NCBI GenBank assembly: GCA_025642065.1
Contig: JAODUP010000158.1
Location: 294,001 to 358,000 of the forward strand
Direction of reading: 5' to 3'
Source of the DNA: Paralvinella palmiformis
Taxonomy: Eukaryota; Annelida; Polychaeta; Terebellida; Alvinellidae
DNA length: 64,000 nt
Part shown: piece by piece, positions 23,773 to 36,677 of the stretch
Layout: each line of letters starts with the position of its first letter
How positions within the stretch are numbered: position 1 is the first letter of the stretch
The notes under the pieces: model-generated
The model's input: only the letters and a program-made list of their open reading frames with translations
What the model was told of the DNA's origin: nothing
Databases searched by the model: none
Program-made: the position numbers and the translations under genes

Positions 23773-24780
23773 CAAAAACATAAATTTTTACCAGATTCGT
23801 TTTGTTGTCTTCCACGTGTTTTTGAAATATTTTATGACGTCTCCATAGACAGACAAATCATCATGTCACGTGACTAACCACACAATGTTTGTTGTGCCGT
23901 ACAATGGGATATCATTTCAAGAATAAATTAATTGGGTTACTGTACCGAAACTCACTAGGTGAATGAACCTAAAGACTGCAAATCCATAATTAGCTGTTAC
24001 GTCCATAACCAGTACTTAGAGTGGAGAATTTGGCAATAAATACGTAATGTAGTGACCAAAATAACAACAACAACAACAACCTTGACGACAACGACAACAA
24101 CAACTATGACAGAATGCCAGAATGACAAACTGAACACCTAAATTTGTTCGGTGATAGAAACAGTAAATGGTAGAAGGCTAAGCTTGGAATATCCCACACA
24201 GAGCCCCGACCCCCTCCCAAATAGTCTATTGGGAAAGATCTCGGATTTTTGGCCATCACAAAATAGCTATCAACACCTCAATTCAGTATGAATATGTTTA
24301 ACTACAAGCAAATAATCATTTTAAATTAGACTTAAATTATTTAATTTTCCTCATTTGACTCCCCTAAGATTGTAGAAGTTACTTATAATAATCGAAAATA
24401 GAATACCTACTTAAATTAATCACCGTCACTTAACAACTCCGATCCATTTGTCAAACTTTTAACTGTAAACGTTATGATATTATATTTATCTGTTGAAATT
24501 AATTAACGTTATGATAATGGTGTTCTGCCAAGAGGCACATCTCGGCTATCTTTTTCTTATGCCTTTCCACTGTTGGTATGGTAGCATGAAATTATCGCAT
24601 AAAATATTACCTAATAGTTTATCTGCTTTCCTGCATAGCAAACGTCAAGCCAATAAAACAAGTTGATAAACTGTCGTTTCGGTGTTTAGGGAAGAAAATA
24701 ATCCGTATCTAATGTTCAGTGTTTAATTGAATAGATTATAATCTAGGCAAAAATATGGCAAAATATTACCCTCCTCAAAT
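23035..24780. other. Intergenic; no recognised gene
   Basis: Contains an (AT)n tract at 23737-23768 and a (CAA)n-like tract at 24061-24105. Nothing coding was recognised. Confidence 0.5.
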
Positions 24781-24788
24781 GAATAGAA

Positions 24789-24792
<4 letters not shown>

Positions 24793-24862
<70 letters not shown>
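24793..24862. repeat. (GT)n microsatellite
   Basis: About 35 uninterrupted GT units. Confidence 0.97.
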
Positions 24863-24864
<2 letters not shown>

Positions 24865-24940
24865 CATTGGTTATGTGGTGTGTGTTGAGAGAAGAATGAG
24901 AAAGACAGAGAGAGAGGTGTGTGAGGATAAAATTGTCGTT

Positions 24941-24941
24941 A

Positions 24942-25000
<59 letters not shown>

Positions 25001-25502
25001 TACATGTATATTTAATAAAGTGCCGTCACTAACAAGAGCCAATCAAAGGTACTGTATAGTGATATCCAAAATTATTTCTGTAAAAAAAACAATAAAGAAC
25101 TTTGATAATCTTTATTTATCTGCACCTTGAACAGGTGTGTTTTCAGAACAGATTTAAACCTTTCAGTAGACGACGCATTTCTAATATCTACCGGCAGCCT
25201 CTTACACAAAGTGGGAGCTGCAGCAGTAAACCCAGAATCACCTTTACTATGACTTGAGCCGAGACACTGGCACCTGAGTTTTCCGGGTGACTTTCTACTG
25301 GACACTAGTTCACACAGATATTCAGGAGCCATGTCATCGATAGATTTATAACTTGTTAGCAAAATCTTGAAATGGATATGCTGTCTAACAGGTAGCCAAT
25401 TAACTTTTTGAATAATCGTGGTTATATAATAACATTTTCGAGTATTTGTCACTATGCGAGCTGATCTATTCTGAATTCGCTGAAGGCGATTGATGTTATT
25501 AT
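24941..25502 (-). pseudogene. L2-like retrotransposon 3' part with (ATT)n tail, minus strand
   Basis: 25452-25072 on the minus strand encodes VNWLPVRQHIHFKILLTSYK and then MAPEYLCELVSSRKS, which match the C-terminal block of the element at 15743, and KTHLFKVQ at its end. The 3' end (cactttattaaa) is followed by an (ATT)n tail, seen as the (AAT)n run at 24945-25000. 25503-26204 shows nothing but short CA/CACG tracts and a (GA)n run at 26145-26173. Confidence 0.85.
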
Positions 25503-26140
25503 GCCATTATAAGCATATATCTACGTACAAGTACCACCTTCACACATGACAGCATACAGTCAAATAAGGTAGCTACTACAGTGATTTCTGTTTGCAAACA
25601 AACAAATGATTTTTATTTAAAAAAAAATTTAAATCGAAGGAGGTGAGCAGGGGGAAAAGATTTTAAACAGTTTTGGTGTTTTATCACACGACGAGATAAG
25701 GCTGTTATCTTGGCTGGAGATAAGGATATCATCTCAGTTAGATAAGAACGCTTTTGGCTATCTGATATATCAAGTGAACGTTTGGTGATAAGACATCAGT
25801 TTGTCACCAATACACAATGTCCAGGCAGCTTCTTTTGTTATAGCAAGTCGGGACAAAATTTACACCTTCATAAAACACACAAGCAGACCACACACACACA
25901 CACAAGCACAACTCTATACATGTGTCCACGTGCACAAATATACACATGCTTGTGCACGTGCATCCAATAGGCATTCATTTTACATCTCAATATGAAAGTG
26001 TATTTTTCAGTCCCTTGATAAATCGCACAGGTAATGAAGTTACGGTTTATTAGCCTTCGTGACGGTGCCTTTTAATACACAACTAAATCGGGCATACGCA
26101 CGCACACGGGCAGCATTGATCCATCTCAACAAATAGACAC

Positions 26141-26172
<32 letters not shown>

Positions 26173-26204
26173 CTATGATCATCGGCCAATAGCCTGTTAG
26201 TTTA

Positions 26205-26280
26205 CGGCGGCGTGCTAGACGTGAGCCGGCCCAGAGCGCGGCACGCTCAACTTGGCACACTACCAGCTGTGCCACACCGG
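26205..26280 (-). mobile_element. tRNA-like head, possible SINE remnant
   Basis: On the minus strand the region reads tggcacagctggtagtgtgc, a box A-like tRNA start. No convincing box B follows at the usual spacing and the SINE body seen elsewhere is absent. Confidence 0.35.
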
Positions 26281-26559
26281 TATAAGTAAGCCTCGCCATA
26301 TGACTTAAGGCCAGGCCTCACTGATTTAAAACACGGCCTCCGTTATGCGGCGAGTTGTCAATAACGTTTCATAGTATAACATACCGAACAGGGGGCTGCT
26401 CGGTCAGACCGAGATCTGAACCCGTCTACGCCGAAAAGGACAAGCTACGGGTGTGTATGGGCACGGGTGTACGTACGGGTAATATGTACGAGCTGTAGGT
26501 ATGGGCTGACAAATCGCTTGTCGGTCGGTCATTCGCTGCTAGGTGCTGCCTGACTGATA

Positions 26560-26940
26560 TCAAGACAGGAGCAATTTATACCAGAACAGGCGATTGGTGT
26601 AAGTGAGGAACAATTATATAAATATAGGCAACTGACGCAAAATGACAGCCACTGGTATAAAAGGAACAATCAGCTGGTATAAAATAACAAGCAGATCTTA
26701 TAGGGACAGGCAGCCGAAATAGGGACAGGCAATTGGTATAAATGGATAGGTAACCGGCATAGAAGGGCCGGGCGAGTGGCATAAAACGACGGACAACTGG
26801 CATAAGGACGGGCAACCAGGTTACAGAATTAGGATAGGCAATTGATGTAACAATTGTCCGCTGGTATAAAGGCAAGCGGTTGATATACGGACAGGCAAAC
26901 AGTAGAACGACGGATAACTTAAAATGATAGGCAAGTTAAC
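26560..26940 (+). repeat. Degenerate ~20-24-bp tandem repeat upstream of meteorin exon 1
   Basis: Many degenerate units of the form gacaggcaactggtataaa follow one another, with variable spacing. The array ends less than 100 bp before the first possible meteorin start codon, so it may lie in the promoter or 5' UTR. Frames through it have no family character. Confidence 0.7.
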
Positions 26941-27027
26941 AGAAACATTAACCATTAGAAAGCTTCGTCTAAGACTTGCCTAATACAAGCTTACGGAGAC
27001 AATCCAGAGAATAAAAGACACAATCTC

Positions 27028-27215
27028 ATGGAACGGTCATTCCCGATCCTGATAGACCAAATAATCTCCGGTATGGCGCGTACGGTCACGTCCAGCTACC
27101 TGGATTTGTTGAACAAGTTCAGCATAAAGTTCACGCTCCGGATATTGGCTCTGTTTATGATATCCACGATCCCAGTATTGGGATCGGTCCAGGATTTCTG
27201 CGATACAACCGTTTG
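27028..27215 (+). CDS. METRNL: Meteorin-like secreted protein, exon 1 (signal peptide)
   Basis: First of four exons of a meteorin/meteorin-like gene. Meteorins are secreted, cysteine-rich neurotrophic/cytokine-like factors. The frame from 27028 ends in a hydrophobic segment (LRILALFMISTIPVLGS), a likely signal-peptide core, then VQDFCDTTV and a donor TG|GTAAGT (27216). The two leftover bases TG join the leading G of exon 2 to make Trp, so phase and frame fit. The exon supplies one cysteine, needed to bring the joined product to ten, as in the family. Two starts are possible: 27028 (361 residues overall) or 27073 (346 residues, with G at -3 and +4, and a shorter lead before the hydrophobic core). 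The exon is called from phase, signal peptide and cysteine count; N-terminal similarity alone is weak. A TATA box or transcript start was not identified. Confidence 0.72.
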
Positions 27216-27497
27216 GTAAGTAATTCAGTGGGAAGAAACTAACAGCTTCGGGGGATTAATTACATTTGTTAATTCGAATTATTCACAGGAATGTTGTACG
27301 ATTAATAGCTCACAGCGATATAGTAATAATGTTGACCTCCACACACACACACAACGCACACGCACACACACACACGCACAAACACACACACAGACAAACA
27401 AACAACACACATACATATATATACACACACACACAAAATATACACACACACACATACACATAAATACACACACACGCACACATATACACACAAAAAT

Positions 27498-27539
<42 letters not shown>

Positions 27540-27998
27540 GCGGGGGATATTTTATTATTTGTAACATTATGGCTAAGTATGGATTCATTAAAGCGTGTCA
27601 AAATGTCATCAGAAGACATCAAACTTCGATAGGGAATTATTGTGAATTTCTATTGTCATTTATTGTCAGTGAAGAAAAAGAATAAATCTTCAACTGATAT
27701 GAAATGGAGGTAATATCCTTAAAGAAAAAAATGTCGATCTCAAATGGATCACTTTTTCGGTTGTCATTTAAGCTCGGTTCGACTACGGATATATGGTCCG
27801 TGTAGACAGGTTTTGATGTACCTGTCGTAGAAACAATAATTCTAAACGAAATACATTTGCTCAGCTGTCGTTTTATATTTTTTACATCGCTGTTGTATAT
27901 CTTAATACGATACTTCAAACATAACCCATAAATGGGCTCTCAATAATATAAGATATATCCTGTTAATCTAGCCCTTGTTCTCACCCTGGTATAGCCAG

Positions 27999-28029
<31 letters not shown>

Positions 28030-29600
28030 GGGTATAACCTATATGTTAATAACCTCTATGTGGATTGTACTACAAATTTTATATGCTATAAATTCACATA
28101 TTTTTCAGTAATATCGGATTCATATCAGTATCATAGTCTCTATATGGGCATAGAAACACGAAATGAGACACCCCATCAAGCACACGCACGCACGCACACA
28201 CACTGACAGTATCACGTTTATGTTGCTACTATAACATCTCTGTGCTCATCCCTCAAACTACCAGATAAACAAAAGCGTTCAACATCGATTTAGATATATG
28301 TCCGTAACCATTCTAACACGCTGTATCCCCAAACGGAGCCACTTCCCATAACGGAGTAGAAAATTAGAGAACGTTCGACAGCCTCTATCAAATGTAGCCA
28401 TCGAGACGGAGAACTCGGAGGCCAGCTGTAAACATGGCGCTAATTAATACAAACGAACCGACTTCCTTTCGTTCGGGCACCACCGCCACTGTGTCTGGTC
28501 CTACAGCCGGCTGGAAAATCGGTTTAACAATCCCTACATCGACCGGAGCGCCCGGCAGTTAGTACCATATGGCTAGATAATGAACGATTAGCTAAGAAAA
28601 CTCGCTTTCGGATCGAAGGCTAACAATCGAGGCGGCATTTAGTCAGCCCGCAAGTGGATTTGGCGCAGATCTCTAATTTTCAAATCGTCGCCTAGTTTTT
28701 CTTTAAGGAACAATTTTTCGTGTTTCGTTTTTGTTACTTTTCTTAACACAACCTTTGGGCTTTTTTTGGTTGTGAATTTGTTTTCTAATGTTATGGCGTT
28801 TTCCTTGCCTTGGATGTACATATCTTTCCGGCTGAACTTTCCACACGCGTGTTTGTGTGTGTGTGTGTGTGTGTGTTGTAAGAGAGAGATCCCCATAAAA
28901 ACCTACCTTCGAACAACGCGACAACTGTTCAACAGTCGCCTAGATATTCAAACAAGCGATGGTGACATTTTCCATTATAATATTATCTTAAGTGAAGCTA
29001 TAAGTGCTATCTATTTGATGTACGTTATCAGATAACATGTATGGTTAGAGTGAAGGGCAGTCGGGTATGGTCAGCCGTAAGGGGCAAAGCTACGTTTGGC
29101 GTTAAGTTGTCTGTTTCGGTTGTTAGCTTCAGAAAGTATCCCCGTGACATCATGCGTAATGTGTAATCATATCATAAATACTACCTATCAGAATCAGTAT
29201 TTGGTGTATTTGGCCCAAAATAAGAATTAGGGAGAAACAAAATCACGGTTTTACCATATGGACGATTCATCAGGTAACTATATATATATATATATTTTAT
29301 TACTAATTTGCTTTTATTAATGATTTACGAAATTAAAGAAATTGTATTTAAAATTCTGATGAATCATCCGGATGTCATCATTGCGAATTATGGTTTTCTG
29401 TGCCGAATTATTTTCATACACAAATAGTCGTTTTTTAATGTATTTCTATAGTTTAAAAAAATAAGTATCCAAAATTCTGATTTAAATATCCGGGGTGATA
29501 CTTTTTTTTATCCAATGATTTTTAACAAATTAGTGTATATTATTCCGTATATAAGTAATTTATGTATAAGTATCCAACACCTGTATTAAAATATCACTGG
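27216..29600. other. Meteorin intron 1, proximal part
   Basis: 27341-27538 is a (CA)n/(AT)n complex and 27999-28026 an (AT)n tract. 28380-28660 and 29030-29120 are less AT-rich stretches without microsatellites but without a recognised exon. Nothing coding was supported. Confidence 0.5.
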
Positions 29601-30009
29601 GATGATACTATTATCCACTGATATAACAATTGATGTGATACTATTATCCGCTGATATAACAATTGATGTGATACTATTATCCGCTGATATAACAATTAAT
29701 GTGATACTATTATCCGCTGATATAACAATTGATGTGATACTATTATCCGCTGATATAACAATTGATGTGATACTATTATCCGCTGATATAACAATTGATG
29801 TGATACTATTATCCGCTGATATAACAATTGATGTGATACTATTATCCGCTGATATAACAATTGATGTGATACTATTATCCGCTGATATAACAATTGATGT
29901 GATACTATTATCCGCTGATATAACAATTGATGTGATACTATTATCCGCTGATATAACAATTGATGTGATACTATTATCCGCTGATATAACAATTGATGTG
30001 ATACTATTA
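29601..30009 (+). repeat. 33-bp minisatellite, ~12 copies
   Basis: The unit (gatgtgatactattatccgc followed by tgatataacaatt) is repeated with almost no change. As 33 is a multiple of three, frames stay open on both strands (plus-strand repeat DVILLSADITI). The frame starts and ends with the array and lacks a signal or domain, so it is treated as a satellite inside meteorin intron 1, not a gene. Confidence 0.95.
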
Positions 30010-30267
30010 CTATTTCACACCTATTTATTATAGACTATTTTCTGTTTGTTATTCTGACTCTCACATATCAACCTTATTAAGTATTCTATACGAGTTTTGT
30101 CGGTGATGTATTTAGGTGTTCAGGTGTAAGTAACATCACAATTAACTGTTCAGGTAACGTGTTATTAGTCCTTTGATATAGACTTTGATGTCAAACGGGC
30201 GACGATTGCTTCGTAAACGCCTACATGTGGATACACGCGTACAGATGTGCTCACGAATCCACACCCC

Positions 30268-30283
30268 TTGTGTGTGTGTGTGT

Positions 30284-30319
<36 letters not shown>

Positions 30320-30327
30320 ATGTGTGC

Positions 30328-30362
<35 letters not shown>
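30268..30362. repeat. (GT)n-(CT)n-(GT)n compound microsatellite
   Basis: GT and CT runs alternate in blocks. A further CA run lies at 30480-30500. Frames here are microsatellite translations. Confidence 0.95.
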
Positions 30363-30364
<2 letters not shown>

Positions 30365-30801
30365 GTGGAATAAAATCTCAGTGTTTCCTCTTCCACATAA
30401 GCATAATCTTTCCCTCTACACCCACTGGCGTACCCATGTATATATGCACGCACGAACACAGGCACATATGCGGGCTCTCTCACACACACACACACACACA
30501 GAAGTGATTCATGGCAACCACGAATGTTGTCCCATCTAAATGAGTCTTAAGTAGCGAGGCGTTACCTTACTGATATAACATCTACTTGAATGGTAATACG
30601 GGTATAAATCTCCCCCCGACCCCCCCCACACACACACACATACCTCCATACGTGAGTCCATATAACGGCATGCAGCTGTGTCCGTTGATGAATATTGCTG
30701 TCAAACCGTTGTCATAGTTACCAATTATACGACACTGAATAAGCGGACATTTTTATAACGACATCATACCTGTGTTATGAGGCGTGTAGCCTTAAAATGG
30801 T

Positions 30802-30848
<47 letters not shown>

Positions 30849-30857
30849 GACACGACT

Positions 30858-30859
30858 AC

Positions 30860-30918
<59 letters not shown>

Positions 30919-30975
30919 GCAACGTGGGATAAAGCACTGGCACGGAGAATCGCGCGAATCGTGAACACGACCTCT
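30858..30975. repeat. (GT)n with shared right flank
   Basis: About 28 GT units follow an (AT)n run (30807-30843). The right flank aagcactggcacggagaatc matches the composite repeat flank seen at 575 and 14920. 30976-31740 shows nothing else recognised. Confidence 0.75.
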
Positions 30976-31724
30976 GTCACATCAACCCGACAAGCCGAGT
31001 GCAGGAATTTGACTTTTGGGCATTTAATTTCTTAGGACCTGTTCTATTCTATTCAAACTCCCTAATTGTCTTCTTAATAACACACGGAGGCTGTCTTATT
31101 AGCACAGCCGCACTGAGTCTAAAAAATAGCTCGCCAACGATGGCTCACAGTCCGCGAAACCTCGTCAAACCTATAAGGCTTGCATGTGTGATTAACAAAA
31201 ATACTACTAATAAATGTAAACGAACGGAATTTAAATATAATAGAATTCTTATTTTGCTTGTGGATTATGTAAACATCAGGCATTTAGTTCGGCTGTTTCG
31301 GCCGTTTCAGAGAGAAAAATAATAGTTCTAGCACGTTGTTAGCGTATGTTTAGATCTGAGAACTTGCCGACAACTCTTGATACGGACGCTCTTAACGTGG
31401 GATTGTGGCTTCATAGGTATTTCTATTCATGTTGGCACCTCCGCGCATTTTAAGCAATGTCGGCAGCATACTTTCTATACATTAAAATAATTAGAATAGA
31501 AAACGTTGTAACTCGTATTTGTCGGGGATATATCCGTGGCTTATATTTAGTTCTGGTTACAGATTTAGGTCGTGGTGCATTTTTACACACGAAGGGGAGT
31601 ATTTCAAGATTTTGATAGTCAAACCTTGACATATCTGGAGATATCAAAATGCTTTAATTTTCTTCTGTAAGCCCAAAGTTTTAAATTGGCCGACATACTG
31701 ACTTGGAGTTTCATCCAGGTCGCT

Positions 31725-31770
31725 AGGGTGGTGATTAGAAAGCGAGCCGCTCTAGGTTCGAATCCACTTA
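31725..31770 (+). other. tRNA-like box B remnant
   Basis: ggttcgaatcc (31755-31765) is a perfect Pol III box B, preceded at tRNA-like spacing by a weak box A region (gggtggtgattag). It is not an intact tRNA and no SINE body follows. Confidence 0.3.
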
Positions 31771-31971
31771 GTTACTCCTCCCCCCCCCCAACATACTCAA
31801 TCCGACCTCTCCAAGCTGTCTATTTGTTGATGTTACACATTAAATCCGGACTTTACACACGGTATCCGGATCCCTATCATCAGCCATATTGTGAGTCATA
31901 GTTCATCGATCTGGTCGCTGTCAGGATCACTGAAATATACTGGATAACGAAAAAATGACACAGACAACTTT

Positions 31972-32096
31972 ATGAGTGAGTGAGTGAGTGAGTGAGTGAG
32001 TGAGTGAGTGAGTGAGTGAGTGAGTGAGTGAGTGAGTGAGTGAGTGAGTGAGTGAGTGAGTGAGTGAGTGAGTGAGTGGTGTGGTGGTGAGTGAGT
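31972..32096. repeat. (TGAG)n microsatellite
   Basis: About 27 tetranucleotide units with one degenerate end. A second array of the same unit is at 44200. Confidence 0.95.
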
Positions 32097-32231
32097 TATA
32101 TGGCCTCGATTACCTCGATTATTGGTCACACATGAGACATATGATCTAAAGGTTAGATATTTACGATGATGGTTATTCTTTATACGTCTTATAACAGGGT
32201 CACCATCGTTAATCAACTTTGTGTATTTGAG

Positions 32232-32530
32232 CGATAATAATAATAATTATTATTATTATTATTATAAATATTTAATAAAGCGCCTTACCATTCAAAAGCG
32301 ACGTACAATGGTGCCCCAAATAGTGTCTGTAAAAACCCAATAACAGATTCGAACGATAATAAAAAAAAATTGAAAGTAACATTTACAGGTATGTTTTTAG
32401 AACGGATTAAAATTTTCAAGAGACGACGCATTTCTAATATCCACCGGTAACCTATTCCACAAAGTGGAGGAGGGGGGCTGCTACATCACGAAAAGCACAA
32501 TCGCCATATGACTTGAGCCGAGACACGAGT
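32232..32530 (-). mobile_element. L2-like retrotransposon 3' end with (ATT)n tail, minus strand
   Basis: On the minus strand it ends aggcgctttattaaatattt followed by ATT repeats (plus strand 32236-32265). The body matches 16800-17040, with a gtgtctcggctcaagtcata-type block. 5'-truncated. Confidence 0.85.
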
Positions 32531-34618
32531 ACCCCGTAACGGTGTCACGTGTACCGTCCTCGGACACCCGATTATACAATACCTAAATGATATAATGAAA
32601 ATCAACGATATAAAAACTATTCTAAGCCTGATATTGGTCAACAGCTTCAAACCATCGACTTATTGGTCGATGTTAAACACCCCCCATGTGGTGATCAACC
32701 AATCATATAACGCTATCCAACAATTACCATAATCCGTTTACCGTGTGTTACGTGTATGATGCCGGTTAGATCAACTGACTACTGGCTTAGAGACATCACA
32801 CGATCGGGCCGAAGCTTTTTATTGTAGCATGAAACACCCCACAGACACTAGCAACACTTCGTCTCCATCGCGCCGTCTAAACAGCGGAACTATCGGTCAG
32901 ACGAGATGCGGGGATGTGCGTAGCAAACACCGCCAATCAGGCTCGGCGTCAAACTGGATCGACACAAACGGTTCTCCAGATGAGATAATGGCATTCCATG
33001 AGAGAGACAGAGAGGGGGACGAGATAACGTCAACCATTATCCTCTAGACGAGACAGAAACGAATCTCGATATATTGTCGGTTCATTAAGGGGACAACACT
33101 TATCGGCGATAACGGGCGATGAGTACTTACTGATAGCGACAACAAAAAGTAGTCAACACTTCTACACCGATCTTATCTGGATTTCGGTGTCTGAGAATAG
33201 GACACGTGACGCCGTTCCGGAGTTGTTATCGATGTCGGTATCTCATCGGGCGGCTTGATTGATGAGTCCTTAATCGGTGATAAATGATCCAGGATTCGAT
33301 GACACAAACTCCAATCGATGTTATCGTTTCTCTGACATGGCGGCTATCTGAAGGTCATTTAAGGTTAATTAATCGTCTGAAGCCTACGTAGATTTGTTGT
33401 TGTTTTTATCATCGTCGTTGTTGTTGTTGTTGTTGTTGTTATTGTTTCAGTTGTTGATGGTGGTGGTGGTGGTGGTACTTCTATCCAGAATATCGTACAC
33501 TGCCGTAGTTGGGGGGGGGGGACTCTCTGGACTGACGGCGGCGCGCAATGACTCAATGTAAAGGATAGAGGCACCATCGAATCCTACCTATGCTCACGAA
33601 TCAGAGTAAATGTTGGTTATGCGTTTGACAAATCATAACTTCAAAAATTACTGTAAAATATCACTTTAAATTAAATTAATATTAAATTACGACAAGTCGA
33701 GAGCACCATTCGGATCATCGAATTGTTACACCATAAAGTTTCGTCGTCTTATGGGGACATCAACTGTCCGAATTAATACCTATAGCACAGCTATTATTAA
33801 AACAAAATTAAACCAGCTGTCAACAAAAGACTCAGCCAAGCGCAGCCTCCTCCTAACCAGACAGTTCCGAAATAAATTCATCATTTTGAAGTGATAACAC
33901 GCTGTCGGCAAGTTATCTGAAGTAGGAAAAGGCACCAAAAAAAAGAAGACAAGAGTGGAGTTATCTCCGCGCGTATACAAAGCTCAAAAGACGACAAACA
34001 AAAAGATCAATCGACAATAATAATAATAATAATAATGATATACAGATAAACGTTATTATTATCTCATCAAATATTCATTATCGAATTTATGACAATGCTG
34101 AATGGGAATTATTACTATTATAATAATAATTTTTAATGTTTTTATTATTGTCGTTGTTTTCGCGACAGCTGTTGCTACTATTGCAGTTCTTTGCGGATGA
34201 TTGTATTGTTCGATTGCAGTGATGCTGGTCTAAGAACTTCATTTCCTTTAAACTACAAATGTCGGAGTATAGAGTAGACATGAAGTGCCAATAAACTGAG
34301 CCGTAATATAGCCGTACTTGTTTGGAAATTAATTTAGTCCCGAGCCAGAGTTAAGCCGACACTTTGGAGTCAGTGATGGCAATAACTGAGTCACTTCTCT
34401 AACGCAACAATAGCAAGAATGTCCGCATGTGGCTCCCTCTGTGACCCAGGGGATTGTTCGGGGCAGGTGGCTCCACGTGCGTGTATGGATATCGTTAGAG
34501 GGGCATGCCGAGATAGCTTGAATGTCGCCGTCCTTGTCATAATGCGTAGCGTCGTTTGTGTATTACGTCAGTTTCGTGTCAGTTTTAGATAGGTGGACTG
34601 CGACTCGCTGGATTGACC
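32531..34618. other. Meteorin intron 1, middle part
   Basis: 33413-33475 is a (GTT)n/(GGT)n triplet tract, with a G run at 33510-33521, and 34018-34035 is (AAT)n. 32820-33350 is a less AT-rich, repeat-free stretch without a supported exon. Confidence 0.5.
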
Positions 34619-34644
34619 TGACCTATCGCATGGAAGATAGGTCA
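34619..34644. promoter_or_regulatory. Inverted repeat of AGGTCA half-sites
   Basis: tgacctatc (34619-34627) and gataggtca (34636-34644) are perfect 9-bp inverted arms with an 8-bp spacer. They contain outward-facing nuclear-receptor half-sites (TGACCT and AGGTCA). The position is deep in meteorin intron 1. Function is inference only. Confidence 0.35.
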
Positions 34645-34761
34645 AAACAGTGTACGTCTAACTTCAGAAACATTCAATAACAACAACACCTACGCCTTTA
34701 CAGCCTTAAAGCTTTGCTAATGCCCATCATCCTATCCAGTATGTGTGTGTGTGTGTGTGTG

Positions 34762-34792
<31 letters not shown>

Positions 34793-35679
34793 GGGGGGGG
34801 GCTTTGGATATGGGCTACTATAGGGTTTTTGATTATTATATCGATGATTCAGACATTTTGTGTTTGTATTTTTAGTAGAGAAGAAGCTGAACGCCATAAA
34901 TAAATAACACAAGTGTCGTACACGTGACAAACTACTTAAATATCACCCGACCGACAACCACCTGCCAAACTGGCGCCATGCTTACATTATCGCCCAGTAA
35001 ACAAACAAATGCTTAACACACGCATCCTGGTCACGTGATCTCTGCGGATAGGCCGCATTGAGTCGCATATCATGTGTGCGTATTCTCGTGAAATCCAGAT
35101 GTTTTGGGTATTAGCATTCTCCGCTAAACAATTGAATATCCATAATCTGTTTTAGTTTCTTTTAATACGGCTCAAGAAACCAGCTTTCGTAATATTTGGC
35201 ATGCTTCTTTCAATACGAACGTCTTCTAAAGCAGGTTCTGTTCTCTGCAGTTGAAGTCGGACGAAACACTCTTAAATCAGGTAGTTATAATAAAAGCAGT
35301 ATACGCTGTGTGTAGCCATTTTGGTGCTAAAGGGAGGGGTCGATGTGTGGGTGGGTCGCGCTTGCGCGCTACCTGTACGAAAGATCTGGACACTCAATAA
35401 AGAATGGATCTTCTAATTTGTATTAAAAGCTATATATATATATATATATATATAATTGTTAGATTCATATAACGTCCTATTTTACAATGGCGCTCAGATG
35501 ATAAACAAATCTAAATTGTCCGTATCTCTCAGCATATAGTATACTATTTCGGCGATTTTTTTATACACTCTAAAACCCCACTTATGGGGCAAATATTATT
35601 GTTGATACAACGTTTGGTCGCTTACAGACTTGTTGGATATTATCTAGAAAACTCAAAATGTAAATATTAGAGTTTATTG

Positions 35680-35687
<8 letters not shown>

Positions 35688-35713
<26 letters not shown>

Positions 35714-35714
35714 A

Positions 35715-35752
<38 letters not shown>

Positions 35753-35828
35753 ATATATATATATATATATAAGAATGTACACACACACACCACATATATA
35801 TATATATATAATTATAATATAAGAATGT

Positions 35829-35882
<54 letters not shown>

Positions 35883-35890
35883 GAATGTAA

Positions 35891-35935
<45 letters not shown>
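35688..35935. repeat. Compound (CT)n/(CA)n/(AT)n microsatellite cluster
   Basis: Three blocks each combine CA and AT runs and are separated by the same spacer aagaatgtaca/aagaatgtaaa (35771, 35821, 35881), so the block itself has been duplicated. 34645-35687 otherwise has only (GT)n/(AT)n at 34740-34791 and (AT)n at 35431-35453. Confidence 0.9.
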
Positions 35936-35937
<2 letters not shown>

Positions 35938-36641
35938 ATAATCCCCCCCTCTCTCTCTCTCTCTGTGGCGGGGCGGTTGATTTATTAAACTAATTAGTTA
36001 CTAATTACATTCCTGTATATGTTTGGGGTGATGCATGTTGGGGGCTGTTTGGGCTTACTATCCAGCTGTTTACAAACTGTTTACTCTGTAAACATCGATT
36101 AGTCCGCTGCGTCTTATTGCTCACAGATGGGCCAAAACGAGTGATGGAGAGTTATAACGAGTAATTAAGCTCGTTTGTTTATTTGTTTACCACATCGGCA
36201 TAGAAACGAATCTGGCACCGAAAGTGTATCAAGTGCGCATGCTCAGTTACGTCCACCTAAAACAAACTTTACTATATAAACTCTATTAATGACTTGTTTA
36301 TAGTAAAATAAAACTTCTCTACTTATTAATCATCTAGCTTATTGGCGTCTTTTTTCCTCTAGATATGTATGTGTTGATTTGGGTATTTGTGTCTCTATCT
36401 GTCTGTTCGGCCGTTTGTCCGTCCGTCCGTCGGTACGTTCCTATGTCCCTCCATCTGTGAATTCACCCATTCTTCAAACTATCCGCCCGCCGACTCAAAT
36501 TTTATAACGTTATAGGTTATTATAACTTATAAATCCAATCTATATCGATCATATTTGTGTAACTCATGATAGGGATCAATAACTTCTCTAATTATCCATA
36601 AATATTGTATGCTAATAACGTATTTGTGATACGCCTTTAAT

Positions 36642-36677
<36 letters not shown>

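Noticed and set aside
27279..27622. Several 86-106-codon minus-strand frames of Tyr/Ile/Cys/Val
   Set aside because: Translations of (CA)n and (AT)n microsatellites. The same holds for frames at 7861-8302, 24743-25042, 30142-30539, 35582-35900, 38830-39189 and 46540-46728.
29602..30033. 143-codon plus-strand and 98-codon minus-strand proteins
   Set aside because: They are translations of a 33-bp satellite; start and end coincide with the array and both strands are open equally.
31896..32216. Repetitive Thr-His-Ser-Leu frame, also at 44108-44431
   Set aside because: Translation of the TGAG/CTCA tetranucleotide array.
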